A stretch of 64,000 nucleotides of DNA from Macrostomum hystrix (Eukaryota; Platyhelminthes; Macrostomidae), in assembly GCA_950097015.1 (NCBI GenBank), contig CATNEN010000003.1:13497001-13561000 (forward strand). The letters run 5' to 3'. Position numbers and translations under genes: made by a program. Under the pieces are notes generated by a model, which made no database searches, was not told where the DNA came from, and worked only from the letters and a program-made list of their open reading frames with translations. Each line of letters starts with the position of its first letter. Positions within the stretch are counted from its first letter, which is position 1. Positions 12,838 through 26,000 of the stretch are shown in pieces.

Positions 12838-14240
12838 GAACGGTGAAGTTTAGTGAGGTTGTGAACGGTGAAGTTTAGTGAGGTTGTGAACGGTGAAGTT
12901 TAGTGAGGTTGTGAACGGTGAAGTTTAGTGAGGTTGTGAACGGTGAAGTTTAGTGAGGTTGTGAACGGTGAAGTTTAGTGAGGTTGTGAACGGTGAAGTT
13001 TAGTGAGGTTGTGAACGGTGAAGTTTAGGGAAGTTTAGGGTTATATTGTAAACAGTGAAGTTAAGGGAGGTTGTGAACGGTGAAGTTAAGGGAGGTTGTG
13101 AACGGTGAAGTTTAGAGAAATTGTGAACGGTGAAGTTTAGAGAAATTGTGAAAAGTGAGGTTTAGGGATATTGTGAACGGTGAATTTTAGGGAGATTGTG
13201 AACGGTGAAGTTTAGGGAGGTTGTGAACGGTGAAGTTTAGGGATATTGTGAACGGTAAAGTTTAGGGATATTGTGAACGGTGAAGTTTAGGGATATTGTG
13301 AACGGTGAAGTTTAGGGAGATTGTGAACGGTGAAGTTTAGGGATATTGTGAACGGTGAAGTTTAGGAAGGTTGTGAACGGTGAAGTTTAGGGACATTGTG
13401 AACGGTGAAGTTTAGGGATATTGTGAACGGTGAAGTTTAGGGATATTGTGAACGGTGAAGTTTAGGGATATTGTGAACGGTGAAGTTTAGGGAGGTTGTG
13501 AACGGTGAAGTTTAGGGATATTGTGAACGGTGAAGTTTAGGGATATTGTGAAAGGTGAAGTTTAGGGATATTGTGAACGGTGAAGTTTAGGGAGATTGTG
13601 AACGGTGAAGTTTAGGGAGGTTGTGAACGGTGAAGTTTAGGGATATTGTGAACGGTGAAGTTTAGGGATATTGTGAACGGTGAAGTTTAGGGATATTGTG
13701 AACGGTGAAGTTTAGTGAGGTTGTGAACGGTGAAGTTTAGGGACATTGTGAAAAGTGAGGTTTAGGGATATTGTGAACAGTGAATTTTAGGGAGATTGTG
13801 AACGGTGAAGTTTAGGGTTATATTGTAAACAGTGAAGTTAAGGGAGGTTGTGAACGGTGAAGTTAAGGGAGGTTGTGAACGGTGAAGTTTAGAGAAATTG
13901 TGAACGGTGAAGTTTAGAGAAAGTGTGAACGGTGAAGTTAAGGGACATTGTGAACGGTGAAGTTTATAGGAGATTGTGAACGGTGAAGTTTAGGGATATT
14001 GTGAACGGTGAAGTTTAGGGATATTGTGAACAGTGAAGTTTAGGGAGATTGTGAACGGTGAAGTTTAGGGATATTGTGAACGGTGAAGTTTAGGGATATT
14101 GTGAACGGTGAAGTTTAGGGAGGTTGTGAACGGTGAAGTTTAGAGAAATTGTGAACGGTGAAGTTTAGAGAGATTGTGAACGGTGAAGTTTAGGGAGATT
14201 ATTAGTGGTGAAGTTTAAGGAGGTTGTGAACAGTGAAGTC
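12838..14240. repeat. 25-bp minisatellite (GTGAACGGTGAAGTTTAGGG ATATT)
   Basis: About 55 copies. The first eight are a homogeneous GTGAGGTT subtype and later copies mix GATATT, GAGATT, GAGGTT and GAAATT endings. A multi-unit segment containing the odd GGGTTATATTGTAAACAG variant occurs twice (about 13,028 and 13,812), indicating segmental duplication inside the array. Confidence 0.95.
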
Positions 14241-14870
14241 AGCAATATCCATTCAGCAATAAGCAAATTTTTGCTAGAAAATATGAGGCCTAAAATAGGA
14301 AAAAAGCAGAAAGATCAAAAGCGTCTTTCTCCATTAGCGAATTCTCCGCCGCCAAGGGCTGAAGGAAGAGGCGGAGGAGGGGAGGCGGGTAGCAGCTTTG
14401 CCATTGGCTGTCAAGCCCAGCCAACGGAACTGCCCGCCGCCGTTGCAAAATTCTTTCTGGGCCAATGCGAAAGCAGGCAATGGGATGTTGCTACTGCTGA
14501 TCCTCAGACCATTCGTTGTTTGGGAAGAGAGTGAAAACAGAAAGGGGTTGACCCTGCCAATTCTGTCTCTTCTCCCGCTATTAGGGAAGGCGGAAATCCC
14601 ATAAACGGGGCGAAATTGGCAGAACTTTGGAACACCAAAAAAACAGCAGCTTACTTATTACTTGCAAACTGAAGATAGAAATTGAATCCAAGCAGACATC
14701 TTGACAACGAATCTGCGTCAAGAAGGAGACATTATAAAGTCATTCTATTTCTAGCGGACTTCAAATTTGCGCAATGACAATCGGAGCGCTGGAAGGTGAG
14801 AAAATTGCTTCTGAATTTGACAGCTTTGCTCTTGACTCTATTTGCTAGATTTTTTAGTATCCGACCCACT
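14241..14870. other. unique spacer, locally GC-rich
   Basis: A GC-richer stretch at 14,330-14,600 has open frames of 109 and 68 codons with no recognisable domain. No gene is called. Confidence 0.45.
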
Positions 14871-15585
14871 TCACATCTTCACATCTATCTAGATTACTAT
14901 CTACTTCTCAATCATCTATCTGCCTCACTATCTACTTCTCAATCCATCTATCTAGATTACTATCTACTTCTCAATAACCCATCTACCTCACTATCTACTA
15001 CCCAATCCACCTATCTACCTCACAATCTACTTCTCAATCCATCTATCTACATTACTATCTACTTCTCAATAACCCATCTACCTCACTATCTACTACCCAA
15101 TCCACCTATCTACCTCACAATCTACTTCTCAATCCATCTATCTAGATTACTATCTACTTCTCAATTATCTATCTACCTTATTATCTACTTCTCAATCCAT
15201 CTATCTAGATTACTATCTACTACCCAATCCATCTATCTACCTCACTATCTACTACCCAATCCACCTATCTACCTCACAATCTACTTCTCAATCCATCTAC
15301 CTCATTATTTACAACTCAATCCATCTATCTATCTACAATATTTCTACTTCTCAATCCATCTATCTAGATTACTATCTACTTCTCAATCATCTATCTAACT
15401 CACTATCTACTTCTCAATCCATCTATCTAGATTACTATTTACTTCTCAATAACCCATCTACCTCACTATCTACTACCCAATCCACCTATCTACCTCACAA
15501 TCTACTTCTCAATCCATCTACCTCATTATTTACAACTCAATCCATCTATCTATCTACAATATTTTCTACTTCTCAATTCATCTGT
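14871..15585. repeat. about 32-bp CTAT/CTAC-rich minisatellite
   Basis: Irregular copies of CTATCTACTTCTCAATCCAT followed by CTATCTAGATTA or CTACCTCA. Blocks of several units recur in the same order (14,950 against 15,040 and 15,430), so larger segments were duplicated. Confidence 0.92.
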
Positions 15586-16036
15586 CTACCTTACTAGCTA
15601 CTCCTCAATCCACTCCTCCTACTGACTAGTGTATTATCTATAGTCAGGGCAATGGCAGACATTAATGCAATCCAAACTAAGGCTAATTACTGGGCTCCAT
15701 GCTGCATGAACTCAAGCGTCACGAAATTCATTCGGACGATATCGCATATTCGCGAGTTTACTATTTGAGCACGAAACCCTACCGCCTAGCATGTATTGCA
15801 GATGCAGGGGGTATAACATTCTTTTATTTCCGGATTTAGAGGTAGAAATATCCCAAAATCGGGATTTAGTTATGAATTCGATATTATTAGATGACTGTAT
15901 GATCGCGTGCTGTCCAAAACACGATACGGTAAATTTATATTACACTCATTGCGGCTATACGCATTTGTAATACAAATAATTTACTCAGTAAATGTTGTTT
16001 ACAACTCATTACTGATTATCATTGACCTCGATCTGT
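15586..16036. other. unique sequence upstream of the Islet gene
   Basis: Possible promoter or 5' intron territory of the Islet gene. No core promoter motif can be assigned with confidence. Confidence 0.4.
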
Positions 16037-16600
16037 ACCCTCACTGTCGCACTGTCTACTCTCTCGCTGTCTCACTGTCTACTCTCTCGCTGGCTCACTG
16101 TCTACTGTCTCGCTGTCTCACTGTCTACTCTCTCGCTGTCTCACTGTCTACTCTCCCAATGTCTCACTGTCTACTCTCCCACTGTCTCACTGTCTACCCT
16201 CTCGCTATCTCACTGTCTACTCTCTCACTGTCTCACTGTCTACTCTCTCGCTGTCTCACTGTCTACTCTCTCGCTGTCTCACTGTCTACTCTCCCAATGT
16301 CTCACTGTCTACTCTCCCACTGTCTCACTGTCTACCCTCTCGCTATCTCACTGTCTACTCTCTCACTGTCTCACTGTCTACTCTCTCGCTGTCTCACTGT
16401 CTACTCTCCCAATGTCTCACTGTCTACTCTCCCACTGTCTCACTGTCTACCCTCTCGCTATCTCACTGTCTACTCTCTCACTGTCTCACTGTCTACTCTC
16501 TCGCTGTCTCACTGTCTACTCTCCCAATGTCTCACTGTCTACTCTCCCAATGTCTCACTGTCTACTCTCCCACTGTCTCACTGTCTACTCTCTCGCTAAT
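16037..16600. repeat. 23-bp minisatellite (CTGTCTACTCTCTCGCTGTC TCA)
   Basis: About 24 copies, ending 45 bp before the Islet start codon. A six-unit block is repeated nearly identically three times, so the higher-order period is about 138 bp. Confidence 0.95.
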
Positions 16601-16644
16601 ATCTTGCTAACTCTACACTCGTTTAAACAAAAACTCCAGCAAGC

Positions 16645-16724
16645 ATGAGGACAGTATGCCAAGCGCAGCAGCAGCAGCAGCAGCCACCGAATCTAAGTTT
16701 GCCTGTGCCTCTGCCGCCATCGCT

Positions 16725-16763
<39 letters not shown>

Positions 16764-17060
16764 GCCTCTACCGTTGCCGAATATGCCGACGCTACCGCCG
16801 CCGCCGCCACCGCCGCCGTCGTTGCATTACTTGGCGGATTATCGCGAACATTCGACACCCAGTCGATTAGGCTCAACAATCACGTCACTGTGCGCCGGCT
16901 GCGGCGGTGTCATCACCGACCCCTACATCCTCCGAGTGCAGCCCGACCTGGAATGGCACGCCAGGTGTTTGAAGTGCGCCGAGTGCTGCGTTGAACTGTA
17001 CGAATCTAGAACCTGCTATGTGCGCGACGGCAAGACCTACTGCAAGGCTGACTATTGCAG
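16645..17060 (+). CDS. ISL1: Islet exon 1 (N-terminus and LIM1)
   Basis: It ends at TATTGCAG followed by the donor GTGAGT and leaves two bases of the next codon. It encodes two poly-Q runs and a poly-P run, then all of LIM1. The poly-Q is a nearly pure CAG run of about 12 codons and could vary in length between individuals. Confidence 0.93.
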
Positions 17061-20000
17061 GTGAGTTCCGCCGCGAAAAACTAGACTGTGAGAAGTAGAT
17101 TGTGAGATGTGAGAGAAGTGTGAGAAGTAGAGTGTGAGATTGTCCAATAGACTGTGAAAAGTAGAGTGTAAGATTGTCCAGTAGACAGTTTTTTTAGTTT
17201 TTTTCTTTCCTTTGACAAAACAGATTGACTGTGAGAAGTAGAGTGTGAGATGTGCGAGAAGTGTGAGAAGTAGAGTGTGAGATTGTCCAATAGACTGTGA
17301 GAAGTAGAGTGTGATATTGTCCAGTAGAGGAGATGAGAAGTAGAGTGTAAGATTTTTCAGTAGACTGTGAGAAGTAGAGTGTGAGATTGTCCAGTAGACT
17401 GTGAGAAGTAGAGTGTAAGATTTTTCAGTAGACTGTGAGAAGTAGAGTGTGAGATTGTTCAGTAGACTGTAAGACAGTCTAGTAGAGTAGATGAGAAGTA
17501 GACTGATATTTTCCCTTAGTGCGGGCGAGAAGTGTAGTTTGTGAGTTTCTGTTGAATACACATTTTAGAAGCATCTACTAATTTGCGGAGCTCTTTAATT
17601 TTCCTAATTTTTCATGCTTCATCAATTAAGTTTTCCATATAGTTTTTAATATCGGCGCGTGGTGTTTTCGTATCAAATTTTCTTTGACTCTATATGAACA
17701 TTAATTCCTGTTGACAAGCAGCTATAATGCACAACTTTCGCTTTGAAGATTTCAAACTATAGTTTTTTTTCTTTCCTTTGACAAAACAGATTGATTGACA
17801 GGTGTGTTACTGTGTCTCTTCTTTATCTAGGTTTAAAGAGAGGCTGCAGGAACACTTGTCCAACCATCTATAGGACTTTTTCTTTTTCTGCAATGTGTTT
17901 TTTTCTGGTCTATCTTTTAAGAATCGGCCAATTTTTATGCTTAATTAGTCTAATTAGTAGACAAAAACAGGATTGAGACCACACACACACAGATAAAGAT
18001 AGCAGGCGCAGGTCATGAGAACATCACCGATTGACAAGTGGGCGGAGATTCTGCCAAAACTGAATATACAGAGCAGCTGCAGCTGCGTGACCTATAAGAA
18101 TTGATCCACTTTAGTCTTTTATATTCAGTTTTCGGCTAATTTCCACGTGATGGTCTTCTAGCTGCTATACTGGCAACAGGCAGCAGTGGTTTGAGAACAC
18201 ACACTTAGACTACCCGCTGTGTGCTCCAGAAGTCTCTTATATTCTACTCAAGCTGGCAATGAATTCTGCTTTAATTCAACTAATAGTAAATAGAAGACAG
18301 ATCTGTGTTACATCTGATGCGCTCAGTGGTGGGTCCACCCCGAAGGCCAAATGATGATGATTATGATCATGTGCTCATTTTTTAAATCGAAGCATGCCAG
18401 ACTTATGCATACCTAGCAGGCTAAAAAGAGAATCTTAGAGACGACAGTCGGTCGGATTCATAGACTTAAGACTCGTGAGAGAAAACACGCGGAGAGATGA
18501 GATAAGGGAGAGATGAGATAAGGGAGAGATTAGATAAGGGAGAGATTAGATAAGGGAGAGATGAGATAAAGGAGAGATTAGATAAGGGAGAGATTAGATA
18601 AGGGAGAGATTAGATAAGGGAGAGATTAGATAAGGGAGAGATTAGATAAGGGAGAGATGAGATAAGGGAGAGATTAGATAAGGGAGAGATTAGATAAGGG
18701 AGAGATTAGATAAGGGAGAGATTAGATAAGGGAGAGATTAGATAAGGGAGAGATTAGATAAGGGAGAGATTAGATAAGGGAGAGATTAGATAAGGGAGAG
18801 ATTAGATAAGGGAGAGATTAGATAAGGGAGAGATTAGATAAGGGAGAGATTAGATAAGGGAGAGATTAGATAAGGGAGAGATTAGATAAGGGAGAGATTA
18901 GATAAGGGAGAGATTAGATAAGGGAGAGATTAGATAAGGGAGAGATTAGATAAGGGAGAGATTAGATAAGGGAGAGATTAGATAAGGGAGAGATTAGATA
19001 AGGGAGAGATTAGATAAGGGAGAGATTAGATAAGGGAGAGATTAGACACCGGAGAGATGAGAAACGGGAGAGATAAGACATGGGAGAGATGAGACACTGG
19101 AGACACGGGACTTCTTGGAAAAGGGAAAAAAGCTAATTTTAAAAGTTCAGTTAAAATCCTCACACCTAAGTGAAGTGCCAATACAAAGGAAGGTGTAATA
19201 GCCAAGGTGAAGTGGGATGGTTAATCCTCTCTAAACATGAAGAGCGTTCCGTTATAGAATTTCAACAATGGAGCTAAAGCTCAGTCCAATATACTCTCCT
19301 ATTCAGATATTACAATACACTAGCACCATTCTTCTGCTTGTGCAGTCATTGAGAAGAAGAAATAAGATGAGAATTCTGAATAGATTTAAACAGAAGCAGG
19401 GTATAATGGGCTGACTGTCTCTTCTCTTCTACAACTCAATTAGGTCCTTGCCTTCTAGTTTCTGCTTAAATATTTTTGTCGTCATTTTTTTGCATTGTTT
19501 AAAACAAAAATTAACCCGCATAGAAAATAAAATGGTTTTAATTGTTTTTTTTCTAGCACTAAGAGGTAAAAGCAGAAGCTTATTTAGAAACGGAGCATTA
19601 AATCCCAAAGAAGATGAAGCAAAATCAAGCAAATTTCTGTCTCACCTGAGGCTGTGAAAATCGGGTCAATGATTAAAAACAGATCTTGCAAATGCGATTT
19701 GAAACACCTAAATTTCTAACATTTAATGTAGCCATGATAAATTTTAATTTATCATGGTGTTTTATACAGCTCGAAACAGCATAAAATTTACTCGGACTAA
19801 ATCTCAGATTTCATTCATCTTAAATCTAGTAGCTGAAATACAAAATCAGTCGATAATAAATATCCCTTAATCCAATCGATAATAAAATATCCCATAATCC
19901 AATCGATAATTAAATATCCCATAATCCAATCGATAATAAAATATCCCATAATCCAATCGATAATTAAATATCCCATATTCCAATCGATAATTAAATATCC

Positions 20001-23000
20001 CATAATCCAATCGATAATAAATATCCCATAATCCAATCAATAATAAAATATCCCATAATCCAATCGATAATTAAATATCCCATAATCCAATCGATAATAA
20101 ATATCCCATAATCCAATCGATAATAAATATCCCATAATCCAACCGATAGTTAAATATCCCATAATCCAATCGATAATAAAATATCTCATAATCCAATCGA
20201 TAAGAAAATATCCCAAAATCCAATCGATAATAAAATATCCCATAATCCAATCAATATTTCTTATCCTAATATTGCAGGCTGTTTGCGAATCGTTGCGCAA
20301 AATGTGATATCGCCTTCTCGAAGACCGATTTAGTGATGCGCGCCAGATCAAAGGTCTATCATATCGACTGTTTCCGCTGTGACACCTGCTCGAGACAGCT
20401 GACACCGGGTGAAGAATATGCCGTTAGAAACGACAGCCTGCTGTGTCGGGCCGACTTTGATGCCATGGAGTTATTGTCGAAATCGCCCATCTGCGGCACT
20501 TTAAACACGATGGATGCAGAATTTGGCAACACCAGCAACACCAGCTCCTCTGGCGTTGTCAACAACAACAACAGCTCCAAAATGATTAACAACAACAACA
20601 GCAGCAGCAGCAATAGTAACAGCAATAACAATAATATTAGCGGTAGTCGGGACAGCCTTAACGATCAAGACCTTGATAGCAGAGATGGTGAGTTTTTATT
20701 AAATGGTGTTTGTCTAACAGGTCGATAGTTTGTCTAACAGGCAGATTGTTTGTCTAACAGGTCGATAGTTTGTCTAACAGGCAGATATTCAGTATAACAG
20801 GTAGATTGTTTGTCTAACAGGTAGATTGTTTGTCTAACAGGTAGATTGTTTGTCTAACAGGTAGGTTGTTTGTCTAACAGGTAGATTGTTTGTCTAACAG
20901 GCAGATTGTTTTTCTAACAGCTAGATAATTTGTCTAACAGCTAGATTGTTTGTCTAACAGCTAGATAGTTTGTCTAACAGCTAGATAGTTTGTCTAACAG
21001 GTAGATTGTTTGTCTAACAGGTAGATTGTTTGTCTAACAGGTAGATGGTTTGTCTAACAGATAGATGGTTTGTCTAACAGGTAGATTGTTTGTCTAACAG
21101 GTAGATTGTTTGTCTAACAGATAGATGGTTTGTCTAACAGGTAGATTGTTTGTCTAACAGGTAGATTGTTTGTCTAACAGGTAGATTGTTTGTCTAACAG
21201 TAAGTTTCTTTGTCTAACAAGTTCTAGATAGTTTTTTCTAGATACTTTGTCATTATAAATGAAAAATTATAATATTTTTGTCTACTATTCAGTTTTTTAA
21301 TATTTAATAATTTTCTTGAGAAATATTATCAACTGCAGTTCGAACTAAAGCATCTATAGAACATGTTTCGAAGCGAGCCCTATAGGGAAAATAAGGGAAA
21401 AAATCCCCCCCCTATGGAAAGGGAATTGGGATTTCCTACTCCCATGGTTTGGGGTTTAGTGTACCGCCAGTTGCAATGCTCTCATGAATTAGTGAATGTG
21501 GAAGCTGCAATGGCAGGCATTGCATGAGGAATCGCCTTTTAAAAGCTTCATCGCGTATTAGCCCGAGCCTAAACTGAGCACTCCCCCCCCTGCCCTCTCT
21601 CTCTGATTAGGTTAACACAACCCACTTTGCCGCATCACTCCGCTTTTAACCCTTTAACCCGGCCGGATCTTCTCAGCCAGCAGCAGCAGCAGCAGCAGTC
21701 CAGTGGTCTTCCTGTCAGTTGCAGCAGTCAATTAGGAAATGGATAACTTGCCGAGATCGGAATAAGAATAAAAAGAGAGAGAAAGTGGAAAGAAAGAATT
21801 TGGGATCCTAGTGTCGGTAAAATGGGATTACGAAACCTAGAGATAGATTGAGAATAGCCGGTCCAATATGTGTCGTAGAAAAATAAAAGAATTATTCTTT
21901 CAAATAAGACAAAAGGCTACTCGAATATTTCAATGAAAAATATATATGATTTTTTGAGTGACTGACGTGTCCACCACTTATGCCATGAGCGAAGTCAGGC
22001 CTGTCTGTGGCGCCATTTTTTTTCAGCTGGGCACCGGGATTTTGGGAAAGGGGAAGAGTGGGATAAATGGGAGTTATTTGCTCGGCGCCAAGGTCAGTCT
22101 GCAGGGAGCTAAAGGCATGTTGGTCGGCCATCCACTTTCCACTGTCTGCACTGTTTCTTGTCCTTCGATTCGCTGGCGCGGCCTCAGCCACCGCCGCAGC
22201 CGCCGCCGTCGCCTCCGCTGCTGCTGCTGCTGCTGCTGATGCTGTATCTCCGTCTCCGTCTGGTCTGCTCCATTTCGCGTTTGTGCCTGTGTGTGTGTCT
22301 GCTGTTTCCTATTGGAACTATTGGGGGCCTAAGCTTTACGTCGATCCAAAAGAACTATTGGATTCGAAACTAAACCATTTTTGTCGTTTTGAAACGACTA
22401 TGTTCTAGTCATGTTATATAGCCATATATTTTTGTGATATATATGCACAATTACATGTGTTTTTTTACAAAAAATATTACCATGGTTAGAGACAATGAGC
22501 CAGACAGAGAGACAGACAGAGAGACAGACAGAGAGACAGACAGAGGGACAGAGAGACAGACAGAGAGACAGACAGAGAGACAGAGAGACAGACAGAGAGA
22601 CAGAGAGACAGACAGAGAGACAGACAGAGAGACAGAGAAACAGAGAAACAGAGAAACAGAGAAACAGAGAGACAGAGACAGAGAGTCAGAGAGACACAGA
22701 GACAGAGAGTCAGAGAGACACAGAGACAGAGAGACACAGAGACAGAGAGTCAGAGAGACACAGAGACAGAGAGTCAGAGAGACAGAGAGACACAGAGACA
22801 GAGAGTCAGAGAGACAGAGAGACACAGAGACAGAGAGTCAGAGAGACAGAGAGACACAGAGAGACAGAACAGACAGAGAAACAAAGAGTCAAAGAGACAG
22901 AGAGAGAGACAGAGAGACAGTGACAGTCAGAACAGAGAGAGGCAGTAGTTCCGCCAAGCCAATATCTCACATTCCATCCTTTCCTATCCACACCAGACGA

Positions 23001-26000
23001 GGACTCTCTGCAGAGTCCATCAGGAAACTCGGAGACTCAGTCCAACTGCGATCGCTCGTCAATCAGCGGTGGCGGCAGCGGACTGGTCAAGCATTCTTCC
23101 TCTAGCGTAGCCGGCGGAGGCGGAGGCGGCGGAGGCTCGAAACGCAGCAAGAACTCCGGCAAGGATAGCAAGACAACTCGAGTGAGAACTGTACTCAACG
23201 AGAAGCAGTTGCACACGCTGCGCACCTGTTACGCGGCTAATCCGAGACCTGACGCTCTGATGAAGGAGCAGCTGGTCGAGATGACGGGCCTTAGTCCCAG
23301 AGTGATTCGAGTCTGGTTTCAGAATAAACGCTGCAAGGACAAGAAGAAGCAGATATTGATCAAACAGATGGAGAATCAGCAGCAGAAGGTTGGTGCTGGA
23401 GTCTTTTTAATTCTCTAATAACTAACATTTATGAATGGGCTTTGTTATTCGATAATAACATCAACATAATATAAAACATAGAGAGGGGAAATGAGATAAG
23501 GAAATTAGGAGACGAAAGAAGACAGGAGAAACGAGAGAGTAGAGACTAGAGAGTAGAGATGAGAGATAAGAAATGAGAGATAAGAGAGTAGATAGTAGAC
23601 AGGAGAGAGGAGAGATGACAGAGAAGAGAGTAGAGAGGAGAGATGAGAGATGAGAGATGAGAGAGGAGAGAGTAGAGAGGAGAGAGGAGAGATGAGAGAG
23701 AAGAGAGTAGAGAGGAGAGAGTAGAGAGGAGAGAGGAGAGATGAGAGATGAGAGATGAGAGAGGAGAGAGTAGAGAGGAGAGAGGAGAGATGAGAGAGAA
23801 GAGAGTAGAGAGTAGAGAGTAGAGAGGAGAGATGAGAGAGGAGAGATGAGAGATGAGAGATGAGAGATGAGAGATGAGAGATGAGAGATGAGAGAGAAGA
23901 GAGTAGAGAGGAGAGATGAGAGAGGAGAGATGAGAGATGAGAGATGAGAGAGAAGAGAGTAGAGAGGAGAGATGAGAGAGGAGAGATGAGAGAGGAGAGA
24001 TGAGAGAGGAGAGATGAGAGAGGAGAGATGAGAGAGGAGAGATGAGAGAGGAGAGATGAGAGAGGAGAGATGAGAGATGAGAGAGGAGAGATGAGAGAGT
24101 AGAGATGGGAGATAAGAGATGAGAGAGGAGAGATGAGAGAGTAGAGATGGGAGATAAGAGATGAGAGAGGAGAGATGAGAGAGTAGAGATGGGAGATAAG
24201 AGATGAGAGAGGAGAGAGAAGAGATGAGAGAGTAGAGATGGGAGATAAGAGATGAGAGAGGAGAGAGAAGAGATGAGAGAGTAGAGATGGGAGATGAGAG
24301 ATGAGAGATGAGAGATGAGAGAGGAGAGATGAGAGAGGATAAATGAGAGAGGAGAGAGGAGGCATGAGGCAGGATAGAGGACAAGAGACATCTAGATTAT
24401 ATTTTTCAATAACAAATTACGAATTTCCAACAAAGTCAGAAAATAAATATTAAATATTCCTCAACGTTGATTAATTTCGTTATCTGCACAATTAATTCGT
24501 AAATTATTACGGCAGAAAAAAATTAGTTCAAAGAATTTAGCAATCTGCCGACTAAGAAAGCTAGTTTGAGTCACTGCCAATTATATGAAGCTTGGTTGAG
24601 TTTGAAACAGAACTTGTTGGTTTTGTATCGCATCTGATGATGTAGCTAATCTGGAAAAAAAGAGAAACGAAATAAAGGTGACAATCAAAGACATGCTTCC
24701 TCGGAAAGATATATTTTAGTTCGCTACTAAGATAGGCAAGGAATTTTGAAGATGATGAGAGATTTAGAATTAATGCTCAAGAATGGTCAGAGTATCAATC
24801 TGTAGCTATTTTTTGTTAAATTGCAAGCATTGCAAAAGCCGAAGTTTAAAATGAAAATAAAGCTTTTAGTGTCCGAAAAAGTTTCAACTCAATTCGGAAA
24901 TTTTGCATTCTAAACTTCTTGCATTCGCACAACAGTCTTAGATTTTAGCTACAAGAAATACAATTGGCAATGATATTTTGTCAGTGCTACTCATACTTGT
25001 AGCGAAATGATTGGTGAAATTCTTGAGAACTAGGTGATGAAGCAGAGAGACTGGAAGCGATGATTTGGTAGTGCAAGTTGGGTTACAACAGAAAATAAAT
25101 TTGAGGCAGAGGAGGGTAGAATAACGAAGGATAAAAAGGCGAAGGATAGAATGGCGAAGGATAGAACGGCGAAGGATAGAATGGCGAAGGATAGAACGGC
25201 GAAGGATAGAATGGTGAAGGATAGAATGGCGAAGGATAGAATGTCGAAGGATAGAAAGGCGAAGGATAGAATGGCGAAAGATATAAAGCCGAAGGATAGA
25301 ATGGCGAAGGAAAGAACGGCGAAGGATAGAACGGCGAAGGATAGAATGGCGAAAGGTATAAAGCCGAAGGATAGAATGGCGAAGGATATAAAGCCGAAGG
25401 ATAGAATGGCGAAGGATAGAACGGCGAAGGATAGAATGGTGAAGGATAGAATGGCGAAGGATAGAATGTCGAAGGATAGAAAGGCGAAGGATAGAATGGC
25501 GAAAGATATAAAGCCGAAGGATAGAATGGCGAAGGAAAGAACGGCGAAGGATAGAACGGCGAAGGATAGAATGGCGAAAGGTATAAAGCCGAAGGATAGA
25601 ATGGCGAAGGATATAAAGCCGAAGGATAGAATGGCGAAGGATAGAACGGCGAAGGATAGAATGGCGAAGGATAGAATGGCGAAGGATAGAATGGCGAAGG
25701 ATAGAATGGCGAAGGATATAATGGCGAAGGATAGAATGGCGAAGGATAGAATGGCGAAGGATAGAATGGCGAAGGATAGAATGGCGAAGGATAGAATGGC
25801 GAAGGATAGAATGGCGAAGGATAGAATGGCGAAGGATAGAATGGCGAAGGATAGAATGGCGAAGGATAGAATGGCGAAGGATAGAATGGCGAAGGATAGA
25901 ATGGCGAAGGATAGAATGGCGAAGGATATAATGGCGAAGGATAGAATGGCGAAGGATAGAATGGCGAAGGATAGAATGGCGAAGGATAGAATGGCGAAGG

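Larger units (their letters stand above)
17061..20277 (+). other. Islet intron 1
   Basis: A 3.2-kb intron lying between LIM1 and LIM2. It holds three arrays (17,085; 18,490; 19,850). Unique parts at 17,520-18,490 and 19,105-19,850 show no other gene. The acceptor is TAATATTGCAG, directly after the third array. Confidence 0.93.
20688..22996 (+). other. Islet intron 2
   Basis: A 2.3-kb intron containing two arrays (20,700 and 22,496). The unique part 21,226-22,495 includes two short (CAG/CTG)n runs (about 21,678 and 22,218), but no exon or RNA is recognised. The acceptor is TTCCTATCCACACCAG. Confidence 0.93.

Noticed and set aside
14205-14604. GC-rich open frames of 109 and 68 codons
   Set aside because: No conserved motif, no splice-site support, and the frame starts inside the 25-bp array.
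22422-23105. Arg/Glu/Thr-rich frame of 223 codons (RETDRETD)
   Set aside because: A GACA/GAGA array in Islet intron 2 that runs into the homeodomain exon in the wrong frame.
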